Made by a program: the position numbers and the translations under genes. From Mactra quadrangularis (lineage: Eukaryota; Mollusca; Bivalvia; Venerida; Mactridae), in NCBI GenBank assembly GCA_025267735.1, contig CM046295.1, forward strand, positions 9,633,270 to 9,697,269: a stretch of DNA of 64,000 bases, in the 5' to 3' direction. Below the pieces are notes generated by a model. It ran no database searches, was not told the DNA's origin, and saw only the letters and a program-made list of their open reading frames with translations. Shown here in pieces: positions 1 to 11,665 of the stretch; position 1 is the stretch's first letter; each line of letters opens with the position of its first letter.

Positions 1-943
1 TTTGAAACTGTTCCACAATATCGTGGATTTTCGTGTTTTCCAATGATTAGATGAGTCAACAATTAAAAGTACAAAGCATGATATGCTTACATAATTACTT
101 TATACGTGATATTATCGTGATGACAAGTTTATTCAATTATCCATACATGTGTTGTGACTCACTCGTTTGAAATAACTTTTGTGCTTTTGTTTGATGATCC
201 ATGTTTAGCAAACATAGCACACAACGTATTTTGATCAAACCATCAATTCTCGAATAAAACATTCTAGACTCTTTATTATTTACAAGAGATATTCAAGTTA
301 GGTGTTGAATTAATAACTAACTTCCACCATAGACTGACAATCACAATATGATATCTAACAATCTGTTTGCAGGAAACCAGACTGTTTTAACAATGATATT
401 TATCCAAAAAAGTTCTTTATTACTTTATATCGACATCAAGCATTCATTACATAAGACAATCAAATTCCTTCGACCAGTCGATATTTCATATATAATTGTT
501 TACTATATGTCTAGGTAAAGTTGAGCCTTCTGGTCATTAATAGGTTACTCAAATCATATCAATAGACGTGAATTAATTGTTGTCTGTGATTCCTTGCCGT
601 AAGGTCTCCTTTTTGATTTTCATCATTTATCTTGAATACGGCGTTGTGTTTCTGTCATACACTTAATACAATGCAGGGATATCTTATTATTCATTATGCT
701 CACATTTTTCATTTCTGTTAGAATCAACATAAACTTGTATTGTACCAAATTCATTTAAGTCCTAATCACAATAAAGATTTTGTCTCTATTTATATTTATG
801 CATGTCCCCATAAACATCCTGGAAATCATTTCTTGCTGCAATCAAGACTCAAGCTTACATATCATAATTCTAAGTCAAGCATTCTAATCAATACCTCAAT
901 TAATTTGTTTAATATTTTTAACAACATCCAAGCCAATTTATCC
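1..943. other. A+T-rich stretch, no gene seen
   Basis: Both strands are rich in stop codons and no repeat family from elsewhere in the window was recognised. Nothing can be supported here. Confidence 0.5.
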
Positions 944-1162
944 ATGGAGGTTATACCCTTCCATGATAATTTGACAATAATGTCATTTTTGTTCATTAAT
1001 AAGATACATGAAGACGTTTCCGGCCTTGTGGAAGGGTAGGTGAGTACTGGTTACAGACAAGGGTCAAGAAAAGCTAGGTTTAGTGCGCTGGACGCCGTAA
1101 AATGACCAAAAATTGTTTTGACATGGCGTTACACCCAATTTAAAACAACAACAACAAAAATA
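944..1162 (+). repeat. SINE family B, 3' part
   Basis: This matches the body and tail of the full copy at 52857-53156: the 'ggaggttataccc' segment, the 'tccggccttgtggaagggta' core, and a 'ggacgccgtaaaatgacc' block before an A-rich end. The tRNA-like head is missing, so it is 5'-truncated. Family B is a tRNA-derived SINE with A- and B-box-like promoters in its full copies. Confidence 0.75.
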
Positions 1163-1299
1163 AACCGGTCTTGTCAACATACAGTGGTACCATCTAAATG
1201 TTCGTGGACAAATAAAGATTGAGAAAAAACCTGATCATACATAACGCAAGTATTTATACTAAAATTAAAGTGTGTTCATGTATCATGATTTTATCCTAT

Positions 1300-1660
1300 G
1301 TTGATGGAATAATAAATGTTAATTTTGGAATTTGCTCAGATTGTTCTTTTTCTATTTTGCCAATGTTTTTTTACAAAAACTAATATCGTAAGTCAATTAC
1401 ATAATTTTGCAGCTCAAAGTCAGTACCTTTTACAACAAAATCTCAGACAGATACCAGCTAACGAGTATAAACTAGTTTTGTTCAGTAAGTGAATCAGTTG
1501 TCATGTTAACTTGATAATGTATCAATACATTGTACAGTAATATGACTTTATATCAGCAACAATGTCAATCAAAAGCTTTCAGCCAGAACACCAAATTCCC
1601 ATCTCCATATATAATCAGGTACTGTATAAGAGGATATTTCTGTGAGAACGTTTTCTTACA
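1300..1660 (+). repeat. Direct duplication, copy 1
   Basis: This segment recurs in the same orientation at about 2096-2455. Shared blocks include 'aaaatctcagacagata', 'tcagttgtcatgttaacttg' and 'catctccatatataatca'. Copy 2 has a small insertion of about 25 bp. It is a local segmental duplication or two copies of an unclassified repeat. Confidence 0.7.
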
Positions 1661-1965
1661 GTAATACCATTTGCGAAACTAAACTACGCCATTTTCCCAT
1701 TTTTATGTAAACAGAGCAATTAACTACATGTCGTAAATTAGGGCATGAATAATTCAACAGACACCAGTTCTTTCATGTAAATATTGCGTATATAAATATA
1801 GCCAGTTTCATTACAAGCCAATTTTTAGGAATACAATATGTTACTTTAAACATGTCATCGTATTAAAACTTATCATACTCACCGCAAGTAATTATTTAAA
1901 CTTTATTTATCTGTCATTGTATTAATTATTTGTTAATAGAATAAATTTACTAGCGAAAATATTCG

Positions 1966-2095
1966 TTTAGTAGTTAGTTAACAGCTAAATTCAGAGATTT
2001 AGCCTTTCTAGGAGGCGTGAGTAGGTTGACTGACCGCCGTTATATGACCTATATAATGTGTTGCTACGGCGTTAAACCCAATAAACAAACAAACA
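1966..2095 (+). repeat. SINE family A, 3' part
   Basis: It shares the tail of the full family-A copies at 8137-8436 and 55738-56035: 'aacagctaaat', 'gagatttagcctttc', 'gtaggttgactgaccgccgt' and 'gtgttgctacggcgttaaac', ending in an AAACAAAC-type tail. The tRNA head is absent. Confidence 0.8.
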
Positions 2096-2455
2096 TAGAA
2101 TAAAAATTGTAATTTTGAAATTAACTCAGATTACTCGTTTTCTTCCTTTAAAGGTATCTGTAAAAGCAGGATCTTTTCTAGGATTTTTGAAGGACAATGT
2201 AACGTCCTACAAATACCTTTTGCAACAAAATCTCAGACAGATATCAGCTAACGAGTATAAACAAGTTTTGTTCAGAAAGTGAATCAGTTGTCATGTTAAC
2301 TTGATAATGTATCAATACATTGTATATATTTCTATATAATCATCCTACAGTAATATAATTGTATATCAGCAACAATGTCAATCAAAACCTTTCAGTCAGA
2401 ACACGGAATTCTCATCTCCATATATAATCATATACTGTATAAAATGATATTTTTG
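2096..2455 (+). repeat. Direct duplication, copy 2
   Basis: Second copy of the segment at 1300-1660, in the same orientation about 0.8 kb away. The SINE-A fragment lies between the two copies. Confidence 0.7.
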
Positions 2456-2825
2456 CGAGAATATTGTTTTCTCTGTCGTCTGTCTAGCCACCGATTATAC
2501 TACTTTAGAAACTAGTTGCCATTGAATAATATTATTATATTAATATATTTAGTCAATCAATGACACGACATATTATAGCAATTCCCTGTCAGAATTATTT
2601 GTCATGTTAAACTAATTGTTTTGCTAAAGTATTTAACAATTCATACTTATAATGGTATGTTAACTCATGTTTTTGGTCATGTTTAACGGTTTAGTACTTG
2701 GTGAAAATATGTCGCACGTAAATCATTTCACCGATATAAGCAGACCACATTGGTATTCAACATTTATTATATATAGTGAAAATTTGCATTGTAATATATG
2801 CATGTCATACAATGATGTGTTTTGT

Positions 2826-2992
2826 TTTTGTTGAGTTTAACGCTGTAGCAACACATTACATCGGTCATGAAACGGCGGTCAGTCAACCCACTCACTCCTT
2901 TTAGAAAGACTAAATCTGGATTTAGCTGTTAACAAACTACTAAGCGCATACTTTCGTCAGTGACTGACAACTGCCCTACATAATTAAAAATC
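2826..2992 (-). repeat. SINE family A, 3' part
   Basis: Reverse-complement family-A tail: 'taacgctgtagcaacacatt', 'cggcggtcagtcaacc', 'gctgttaac', 'gtcagtgactgacaactgcc'. It is truncated before the tRNA-like head. Confidence 0.8.
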
Positions 2993-3811
2993 TTATTGTA
3001 TTGAGACCGTACTCGCCTATATTTGATGATCATTCTTAACATGGTGTGTTTACTGATGTTCTATGGCATATTTATTGGTTTATTACAAATCAGTAGCACC
3101 AATAAAATTTTGCCAAATTTTGGATACCCCAGAAATTTTGTCAGTAAACACCATGCCTGATTTCTGACAATCCGCATAATGTTGACCCCGCAGAAATGTC
3201 AAGTGATACAGTAGATTCTATATAGTATATATCAAGTCACTAGTTCACAAAGAGACCAGAAGTAAATCAGATAAAACCCAAGTCCAGACAACTATTAGCA
3301 AATTCATTTTCACTGCAAATTAAGTAGTGAATATATTACCAAATATTGTCTTCAGTTCTAAAAAGACTTGACCTATTTGTCTGTAAATCTAATAGGATTT
3401 TGTTTGTTTAGGCTGTTAGGTCGAATGAAGCAACAATAATTAGATAATGACTTACATGTACTGAAGAATGTCTGGGTAAAGTTCATGTGGTTCATGTCAA
3501 TGACAGCAAGATTAAAGTTGTCTTAGTTGACCATGCACAGTCTGATGGTGATTATGATAATAATGTTTGGATCTAGCGATGATAAATAATAGACATATCA
3601 TACTATTAAAAGCACACAACCTAAAAAAATGAATCTTCTTACCTATTCTAAACCAATAAATTTTTAAGAAACATTTATCATGTTTATTACAAGTTAGTTT
3701 ATTACAGTTAAAACTTATTATTGTTTAAACCTACTTTGAATCATGCGTTGAAAGACTAACTAAACTACACATAAGTAATAATGCTGATTTTGGATGCTCA
3801 GATCATTCAAT
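2993..3811. other. No gene seen
   Basis: A+T-rich sequence without a supportable frame on either strand and without a recognised repeat family. Confidence 0.45.
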
Positions 3812-4070
3812 TTATACTGGATTTAATGCCGTGTCAACACAATTTAGGCTTTTTTGTTGTCCAGTGCACCTAACTTAGCTGTCCTGGGCCATGTCAATGC
3901 AGTGCTCCACCAGGCAGGAAACTTTCCATATATCTTATAAATCGAAGAAATTTGACATTACTGTCAATTTAATAGAAGGATATAATCTTCCTGAGTGGGA
4001 TTCGAACCTACACCCTCTCCGGGACACAAAATTAGAAATCCAAACGCGCTACCTTTCCGATTGCACTCTT
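3812..4070 (-). repeat. SINE family B, near full length, diverged
   Basis: Reverse-complement family B. The tail lies at the low-coordinate end ('ggatttaatgccgtgtcaac') and the tRNA-like head at the high end ('gtgggattcgaacctacacc', 'aaatccaaacgcgctacc'). The short frames called on both strands here are repeat-derived. Confidence 0.75.
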
Positions 4071-4631
4071 TTTTCATAACTAAAATGTTGTTAAATCCTA
4101 AAATCCGGATTTTGTCTAAGACCTGAGGACACTCTATGACAGAAATATGATAAAACATTCTGAGATTGCTATTGTATCATGCTTCATGTTAATTGTAAAA
4201 AATAGCAATATTGGTTATTGATTTGCACATCGCCTTTAAGCAGAGCGTAAAAAATCAACGAGTAAAACATTTGACCGACGCGCAGGAGAATAATATCGTA
4301 ATTGCATGATATTTCATATTGATTGTAATTATACAAAAAACTTCAGTTTAGTGGGAAATGATTAATTGCATTTGTTTTCATATCATCTTTCATATGATTA
4401 CAAAAAACAACAACAACATTATCAACAACATGATTTATTCCAGAGAAAACTTGATCAACGATATCAAGTTTACATTTCTGTACAGTTTGATTGATCAAAC
4501 CGGCTTGTTCACAGAATGTTACATATATAGTAACTTTATGAAATACTCAAAATTGTATAGAAACCTGTTCGTCCGCAGATTTTCATTTCAATTACAATTT
4601 TTCCAAAACACCCAAAAGTGTATAAAAACAT

Positions 4632-4837
4632 TTAGGTCATAGATTCCAACTTGGAAAATGCCCAAAATTGTATACAAACATTATAGAAGCTGTATAATAG
4701 TGTACTGGTAAAGACAATTTAAGTTCAAAATTGGTAAACAAAAGTTAAATATAGTGACATTTTGAACAAGGACATACCCCGTTTATTACGAAGATTACGG
4801 GAACGGGTAAGTGTTCTGTGGTTTTTATTTTATATTT
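4632..4837 (+). repeat. Degenerate copy of the 340-bp TTAA MITE family
   Basis: It retains scattered blocks of the family seen intact at 42282-42624: a segment like 'attgtatacaaacatt', a 'gacaattt' block, 'accccgtttatta', and the lead-in to the 'ggtcagtttgtctt' segment. It merges into the 50-bp tandem array that follows. Confidence 0.5.
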
Positions 4838-5031
4838 CTCAAAACAGGTCAGTTTGTCTTGACCTATTAAGGTATCATTTTTTAAAACTCAAAACAGGTC
4901 AGTTTGTCTTGACTTATTAAGGTATCATTTTTTAAAACTCAAAACAGGTCAGTTTGTCTTGACCTATTAAGGTATCATTTTTTAAAACTCAAAACAGGTC
5001 AGTTTGTCTTGACCTATTAAGGTATCATTTT
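4838..5031 (+). repeat. 50-bp tandem repeat, about 4 copies
   Basis: The phrase 'ctcaaaacaggtcagtttgt' starts at 4838, 4888, 4938 and 4988, so the period is exactly 50 bp with almost no divergence. The unit resembles an internal piece of the TTAA MITE family ('aggtcagtttgtc..aaatattaag'), so the array looks like local amplification of MITE sequence. Confidence 0.9.
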
Positions 5032-5262
5032 AAGCAATTTAGACACCGACAGTTATATAAAACGCATGAATAAAATAATGCAAAAAATGAAACGTATTCG
5101 TGGTACATGTATATACATGATACTTAAACAATCATATAAATGCAATATAGTGAAATTCAAAATAACTTAATAAACAAAAATGATTATTCTAATCCGAAAA
5201 AAATAAAGTTCCTTCTTACTGAGAATTTCTCAAATCACTTGAGATAGAAGTTCACATTGACA

Positions 5263-5740
5263 CTGCCACCAATCTGATTAAAACTCGATCTAGAATTATC
5301 CGCTTACATATTTTTGATGTGCCTATTTTTTATAGCGGGTCACGTTCAGCTGTCCTTTGCTTTTGTAGTATTAAAGACGAAATCATTTTTTCAGTATTTT
5401 TTTTCAAGTCATCTACGTCACGCAATTTGAAAAGAGACGTATAAACAAAGCCTGTGAATAATACTACCGTCAAATTAGCTAACAAACCACAGTCTAAAAA
5501 ATAGAATTTACAAAATCAAGATGTTATTAATAGTGTTTCGTCTAGATGAAAGCTACGCATTGATTGGTCGAACCCAAGGCCATCCCGACGTGACCCCACT
5601 GAGCGTGAGCGATGACAAAACGATTACAGCGGTAAGTAGAATATCTGTTTACGGAACTTGCACTGCAATCGATGTAAAAATTCTTACAACATTATGGAAA
5701 CATATATCGATCAACTCTCACTGGACAGTTCAGGATTAGC
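5263..5740 (+). repeat. Dispersed repeat, copy 1
   Basis: It aligns in the same orientation with 36899-37290. Shared blocks include 'attatccgct', 'gggtcacgttcag', 'catctacg.cacgc', 'tttgaaaag', and 'gtttcgtctagatg' near the 3' side. The 72-codon frame starting at 5521 lies in this repeat and the second copy does not conserve it, so it is not called a gene. Class unknown. Confidence 0.65.
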
Positions 5741-6111
5741 GGATTTTAATGCACTCAGAGTTGGAATAATTGAAAATCTTATTTCAACATTAATTGGATT
5801 ATAAAATGTAATTGTTATTCAGGAAGTGACTTCATTCAACCACAGTTGTGTTTTAATTACATTTTATCTTAAATATCTAAGATTTATCTGTCGTGTTTAT
5901 AACGCTGAAAATTTCAGGGATTTCAAGAATATTCATGTTATTGAGTTTAAAGTCATTTTTTTCGTTAGATGAGATAAATCAATACTACTCTCCAACAAAA
6001 GTCGATTTTCAATTATTTCAGTTACCTTATTAAAAGACAACAAATCATTTTTAACTTCTCCATAAACCTTATCGATGGAAGAAAATTGGCATTTTAGTCA
6101 AATTTTCATCG

Positions 6112-6208
6112 AATGGTATAACCTCCAGGGGTCTGATTCTAACCCGAACCCCCTTCGGGACGCTGGATTCGAAATCCAGGCGCGCTACCAACTGCGCTAC
6201 TGACCAAG
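6112..6208 (-). repeat. SINE family B, tRNA-like head
   Basis: The reverse complement reads as a tRNA-like sequence with an A box ('tagcgcagttggtagcgcgc') and a B-box-like 'gggttagaatcagacccc' region. Only the head and the start of the body are present. Confidence 0.75.
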
Positions 6209-7107
6209 CTCAAGTTTTACGAAAAAACTCGACTTAGTACCCAAACTCATTTTTTTTTATTTTGATAATTAATTTTGCTAGTTTAGTAAATATTACAAAA
6301 ATATAAGAATAACAGCAATTGGTTAAAAGTCATTTTATGCAAAATGAAGCTGACGATCGTGTTTGATTAGATTCAATTCAGTTATATCAACTTGAATCTG
6401 TTAGTGAAATGTTGAGTTTTGTCTCAAATGAACTTTGAGTTTTTGGCATTACGTCTACAATTTAACCCATGATATTTTATGTTGAAACATGTTTTACATT
6501 TTCATTATTAAGATCATATGATAACAGTCATTCCAACTGAATTAGCACGACATTTATAAACAAAAAACATTTGAGTCTGTTATTTAGTTTGTACTTAAGT
6601 TTGTTAGTGAAACTGGGGACAGGGTTTTGTACATTTGTATAGTAAATTAAGTGGATTCCATGTTATAAAATACATCCCATATTTAAATAAAATGGCGTTT
6701 TTATATAATGAAGAAAATCAAACGTCTTAGACTTGTTTTTTCTATGCCTCCTCAGACCAAATCATTAAATATTCCACCCACGTGTGATCAACATTTCTTA
6801 TATTTTATTGATATAAAATTATCAGAACGTCTGGAGTCTGAAACGAAATGATGGATTTGTAATAGTTATCAGAATTAACATAATAATATTTCTTACCACT
6901 GACAATTTTTTTCAGTTGATTATTTTATCAAAATATTTTACATAAGTAAAAAGTCTTTCTTCTTAGCCATTGTCCGTCTAATGCTTTACGTCGGTTTTGA
7001 ACATTTTTTTTCAGTCAAATTGGGGGCAAGCTAAAGTTCCAAAGAATTTGAAACGTTTTTTCCACACTCCGAAGGGCTTGACCATTTTACGTCATATTTG
7101 GTTTTTG
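6209..7107. other. No gene seen
   Basis: A+T-rich, stop-rich in all frames, no recognised repeat. Confidence 0.45.
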
Positions 7108-7206
7108 GTGTTGTAGGGTTTAACGCCGTGGCAACACATTATATAGGTCATAGAACAGCGGTCAGTCAACCTACTCACTCTTCCTGGAAAGGCTAAATCT
7201 CTGAAC
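7108..7206 (-). repeat. SINE family A, 3' fragment
   Basis: Reverse-complement family-A tail: 'ggtttaacgccgtggcaaca', 'gcggtcagtcaacctactca', 'ctggaaaggctaaatctc'. Confidence 0.8.
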
Positions 7207-8136
7207 AACAACGAAATTACGAGTTTTTGTTTTTTACTATTTTTTGTGTGTCATCATTGGTGTATAATGTTGTTTGATGTTGCTATTTGATAATTCATTT
7301 ACGTTTATAATTGTAACTTATATGTGAATTCTGTGTGCCATGTTGTAACATTGTGTGTCAAAATAAAATCTTCCTTCCAATATTTCTTGGACAAAATATA
7401 GTCAAAGATGTATGCTCAGCAATAGGTTAAAGATTATTATTTCCGTTGGTGTCCTTGGAATAAAGTAATGAGTGACATAGGAAGACGTTATTATATGTAA
7501 AAGTCAATGAGACAAAGAATTACATACAATAAATAGAAAGTGAAGTTATTGACAAGCTGGTAACATAAAGTACTGTAGCATTGAATGTATCGAAACTGAC
7601 TTAAATTGAATATTTATTAGTTAGAATTTCATTAATTTGAATAAAACAGAAATTGACTAGATTAACATAACAATACATATGTAGGAACAAAACGTGGTGA
7701 ATTTGAATACAGCATATGATCATATATAGAAATCATTGCTTGTTATAGGTGATTTATATTACTGACAGGAAGTACTGATTTCCGTTATATCCTGAATAAA
7801 TGCTGAACTATTCAATTTACCGGTAGTGTGTAAATGCCGTACTATTCCGTTCACGGGTCGTGTCGTATATAAATGCCGTACTATCAACTTACCGGTAATG
7901 TATGAATGTCATACAATTTTTTTAAATTATGGTTTAAGGTAATCACAGACTTCGTGTCAGTATTTTTATCTAATGAATACCAAAATGAAATATAATTACA
8001 TAGTTATAATGTAAATTATTCAGTTACATTAATCAACTTCAGTGCTCTGATGTTTCGAACCAGGTTTGGTCGTTGCTTAGAGCTTTTAGTCACTTTCCAA
8101 ACATTTTTGTTTATTTTATACTATTTTATTTTGGTA
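7207..8136. other. No gene seen
   Basis: A+T-rich. At 7790-7915 there are three loose repeats of a short phrase ('accggta.tgta.gaatg.c.tac'), apparently a decayed short tandem repeat. Nothing else was supported. Confidence 0.4.
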
Positions 8137-8436
8137 GCCACCTGGCTAGCTCAGTTGGTAGCACACAAGTCTACTGATCGGGGGGGGGGCGTGGGTTCGA
8201 TTCCCGGGCGGGGCATACTTTCGTGGAGCTTGGTCATGAAATTATTTGTACGACCATTCTCCCTCTTATCAATGATTTTTAATTATGTAGGGCAGTTGTC
8301 AGTCACTGACGAAAGTATGCGCTTAGTAGTTGGTTAACAGCTAAATCCAGAGATTTAGCCTTTCCAGAAAGTGAGTAGGTTTACGGACCCCCGTTATATA
8401 TCCTATACAACGTGTTGCTACGGCCTTTAAACTTAA
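8137..8436 (+). repeat. SINE family A, full length (tRNA-derived)
   Basis: The head reads as a tRNA with the A box 'tagctcagttggtagcacac' and the B box 'gggttcgattcccgggcggg'. The body runs through 'gtcagtcactgacgaaagta' and 'aacagctaaatccagagatt' and ends at 'gtgttgctacggcctttaaa'. This copy and those at 33018-33317 and 55738-56035 define the family. It has internal Pol III promoter elements and no coding capacity. Confidence 0.9.
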
Positions 8437-10301
8437 CAGCAACAAAAATATTAATGATAGTTAAGTTATTGTGTATACAGCAAAAAATGATCAAAATCAA
8501 TATAAGAAGCAAACGTTTGACCTTACTGGCATGTACTTGTCGGATTAGACGTGTTTACTGGTTCCAGTAATTGCATACTGTCTGAAGTTCTGATATTTGT
8601 TTAACTGTCTACAAATGGATAAAAAGCTCGTGTCTTTATAATACAGTCAAACGCTAAACTAGTGGCAAGTAGTTCTATTTTACCAACGCTGTAGGCATAC
8701 TCAAACTTGCTATTATAACGAAGTCATCTAAAGACACAATTTCTAACGGCATGGCTGCAAGCACTTTAAGTGACATACAATTCTAATGACGTCATCTCCT
8801 AGCAGTTTGAATGAAAAAAAGTTCATACGTAGCACTTTGAATGAAAAAAAGTTCTTACGTTGCACTTATTGAGAAAAAAACTTGACTTATATTATTTATA
8901 CATATTATTTTAGACTTTATTTGTCCAACAGAAAAAGTTTTGCTAAAAGATACTATTGGGTATTGTAAAATCATGTTATTTTTTACTATCTTGGGCCTCC
9001 AATGCCTAATTTGAGAACAAGAATGTTCTTTTATTAGCCCTATTTCGCTATTATATCCATTGTTTGTGATAAGATTAACTGTTGCACTTGACTATGTATT
9101 TTCATATATAAAAAGTTTGATTATTATCAATACTTCACTTCTTTACCAGTGAATAAACCTAGTGTAAAATTTGATTGAAGAATTTGCCTAGATGACTCAG
9201 ATTTACTTTTTGTGATTTGCCAGAATGTTGGTTAAGGATCTTTTAGTGCAGACTGTATACAAAGTGAAGTATCATCAGGTAGACTGAGATATTTAATAGT
9301 TCTTTGTGAACTTACACTTCCTAATATAGCAATAAACAATGTATGACTTATTGTCATAGACATGGTAATTAATTTTAACCATCTTGGTTAGAACATTTCT
9401 AAGCCATGTTAAACTCATGGAATGGTACGGTGCCTTAAGGTTTGAAAACAGAATGAAGCGCATACGGAACTTATATATAAACCGAAAAGCAATTACATAG
9501 TGCAAAAGCTACATAACATCACAACAAATTGATGATTGATGATGAGTTCTACGGATTTTTCTGGAAAAATAATGGGGCGAGCGAGTGAAGAAACAAATCT
9601 TTTTTTTGTAATTATTTATTACTATAAAAATAACATAAACATAACTATTAACATATGAGCAGTGGTTATCAACGTAAAACATATAGAGACACATTCATAA
9701 CTCATTCCATACAGAATATAACATAATACAATGTATTGTACATGCATGTAAGTATCATAAATCATTCTAAATGCACTTTAAGATCTTTAAAGTTTTGACT
9801 TCATAGAGTGTAACTTAAAATATATACATAAGTACTAGTTTGGTTTAGAAGAAACAAATCTTAATTCAGTTGCTTGATGTAGTGGTTTTAACAAATTTTT
9901 ATGAGCGAGGAAATACAAATATTTTTTTGTTTTGTAAAAAAACATCAACATTATAAGGTGCAAGCGAATCAATAGAACTTATCACCAATTTTGTTGTGGC
10001 CTAATTCTAAAAAAATCCATCGATTTATTATTGATATTGGAACTTTCTGAATAGCAACAATAAAATCGACAGTACTTATAGCAAAAGTTGGTCGGCTGTT
10101 TCCATCTATTATTGATTAAAAGGTTTGCAACAAATAAAAAATAAGAAAAAATGCAATAATTGTTCAATTATTGTCTTTCTTCAGACATATGGTCTATCAA
10201 CAATCTTGTTATTACTTCAGTATTGAGGATTATTGTAAAAAAATTGTGAGAATAAAATCTAAGTAAAGTTCCAACTAGTAGGACTATTAAAATGTATAGG
10301 A
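8437..10301. other. No gene seen
   Basis: A+T-rich. A duplicated phrase 'agcactttgaatgaaaaaaa' occurs near 8800 and 8840. The short minus-strand frames at 9293-10167 have low-complexity composition and no recognisable domain. Confidence 0.45.
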
Positions 10302-10510
10302 GTTTCATGACCGAGTGTTTTCGACGTTGCACTGGTAATCATTAGATAGCCAGCTCCGTGTTGGTTCGAATCCCAACCAAAACCTACCCCATTGTTTTCT
10401 TGAGCAAGAAACTTTATCATACAAGCTCAGTACAACGATACCATGTAAAGTGATTAATTCAAGTTGTGAGAACTTGTTTCACAATCGAACAAAAATAAAT
10501 TGGTATAAAC
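10302..10510 (+). repeat. SINE family C (tRNA-derived)
   Basis: The head resembles a long-variable-arm tRNA: 'atgaccgagtg', then 'actggtaatcat', 'agatagccagctccg', and the B-box-like 'ttggttcgaatcccaa'. The body includes 'cttgagcaagaaactttat' and ends with 'gttgtgagaacttg' and 'aataaattggtataaac'. Other copies are at 41963, 47032, 52803/53157 and 60266. Confidence 0.8.
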
Positions 10511-10647
10511 TTAAGTCTATGGTCTATATAGAGAAATAGTCTTAGTACATCGAACTTGTTCTTCTCAAATGAAGCAATTTACACCCAAAAATAGTAAAAA
10601 ATCGTATGATTTTGGAGGAACAAAGTTGTTCTAAGTTTATATTTGTA

Positions 10648-10815
10648 TACAATACAACCTCTCTTGAGCAACACCCACTTGGAGAGACTAAACTGTGTTG
10701 CTGTTAAGAGGTTGTTGCTCTGCAGAGGTTAAATTCAATTTAAATTGCTCCTAAGGGAAATAGCAAAAGCTGTTGTTGTGCTGAGGATTTGTTCTGTAGA
10801 GGTCATACTGTATTC
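10648..10815. mobile_element. MITE with TACARTA..ACCTCT termini, copy 1
   Basis: The ends are inverted: 'acaatacaacctctcttga' on the left, and on the right the reverse complement of 'tacagtatgacctctacag'. The interior matches 22302-22478 ('ttgctctgcagaggttaaat', 'gatttgttctgtagaggtc'). TACAGTA-type ends suggest a Tc1/mariner-derived nonautonomous element. No transposase is present. Confidence 0.65.
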
Positions 10816-10860
10816 TGTTATCTTATGCTTTGAACAATTTTAGCATTTTCGGGGTATTTT

Positions 10861-10925
10861 CATTCTCGTACCCAGGGGTTGACAAGAATCTCTATCTATC
10901 TTGAATCTTGATAACCTCTTGGAAC
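10861..10925. repeat. Short palindromic repeat, partial copy
   Basis: The left half 'cattctcgtacccaggggtt' and an inverted 'cttgataacctctt' match the symmetrical element at 60650-60725. The right outer arm is missing. Confidence 0.55.
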
Positions 10926-11211
10926 AATAATTGGTATTTTTGAAAGAATACACGCATAGTGTTAGAACAAACCTTATTTGGAAATCTAATTATTTAAAAT
11001 GAAAATTGACGCAACAGTTCAGAACAATTCAATATACAACATGCTGGAAACTATCATATAAATTTCATGCACGCTATAAATACTACTTTAGTGTGAATTT
11101 AAATTTTAGCCATCCAATCAGCGAGTCGTGTCGACTTTGCTACAAGTGACGTTTAAAATCACACAGGCTTTTTATCATCTAAAAGCGCTTTGTCGAACAT
11201 AGTTCCGTACC

Positions 11212-11256
11212 ATTCGGAACTCCTCGGCCATTCGCTACGAATAACCTCGGACATAT
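11212..11256 (+). repeat. Dispersed CATTCGGAA motif, copy 1
   Basis: The pattern is CATTCGGAA, then a CCTCGGCC block, then a GAATAACCTCGGA block. The same layout recurs reversed at 20342-20391 and forward at 32199-32241. It sits 69 bp left of the Ngaro element. It may be one end of an old foldback repeat. Confidence 0.45.
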
Positions 11257-11324
11257 TTAGGTGCCATTTTGAAATCACCGGTGTTGAAGTAAACAAATAC
11301 ACGATCGTTTAGGCTATGCGTGAT

Positions 11325-11514
11325 TATCTTTTTCACGCGTTTCGAAGTATAGCGTGAAATATTTGTCTTCACGAAACATATAGGTTTTACGGTATTGAAA
11401 ATATTTTGTAGTTGTTGCACGAGATTTTCGTGATCACGTAGGTGTGTCTGTATAAAAGGTTTTGGCGCGTAGAAAATTGTCATTCTACCATACAAGCTCA
11501 GTCAAACCGGGTTT
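11325..11514 (+). repeat. Ngaro left repeat A1
   Basis: 190-bp repeat starting 'tatctttttcacgcg' and ending 'gtcaaaccgggttt'. The only difference seen from A2 is T versus G in the 'ctacca(t/g)acaagctc' stretch. The minus-strand frame across it is an antisense shadow that recurs over A2. It presumably carries the element's promoter and ends 40 bp before the Gag start codon. Confidence 0.92.
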
Positions 11515-11554
11515 ATTTCTAGTTTGTGTGTTGTGTAATTAGTTGAATTCAGCC

Positions 11555-11665
11555 ATGGAGGACCAGAATAATATTTTGACGAATATAGAACGTTTGATTT
11601 CGAATAAACTTGAAGCATTTGAGGCTTCACAGAAAGCATTTTCGCAGTCGCAGATATCAAGACTA
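11555..11665 (+). pseudogene. Ngaro Gag-RT ORF, first 37 codons, separated by insertion
   Basis: ATG at 11555 sits in a strong context (agccATGG), 40 bp after A1. The 37-codon segment starts MEDQNNILTN and is polar and helix-prone, like the N-terminus of a Gag protein. It is cut at 11665 by the TIR element at 11666-15297. Reading into that insertion meets a stop after about 14 foreign codons. The frame resumes at 15300: with one TA duplicate and the insert disregarded, the two parts are in the same phase. This is strong evidence that they were one gene. The N-terminal part has no domain I can name. Confidence 0.8.

Noticed and set aside
5521..5739. 72-codon plus-strand frame
   Set aside because: It lies in a dispersed repeat whose second copy (36899-37290) does not keep the frame.
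8050..8337. 95-codon plus-strand frame
   Set aside because: It overlaps a full-length family-A SINE, so the peptide is translated tRNA-like sequence.
11235..11495. Minus-strand frame across A1, repeated at 18855-19136 across A2
   Set aside because: It is an antisense shadow conserved only because the nucleotide repeat is conserved.
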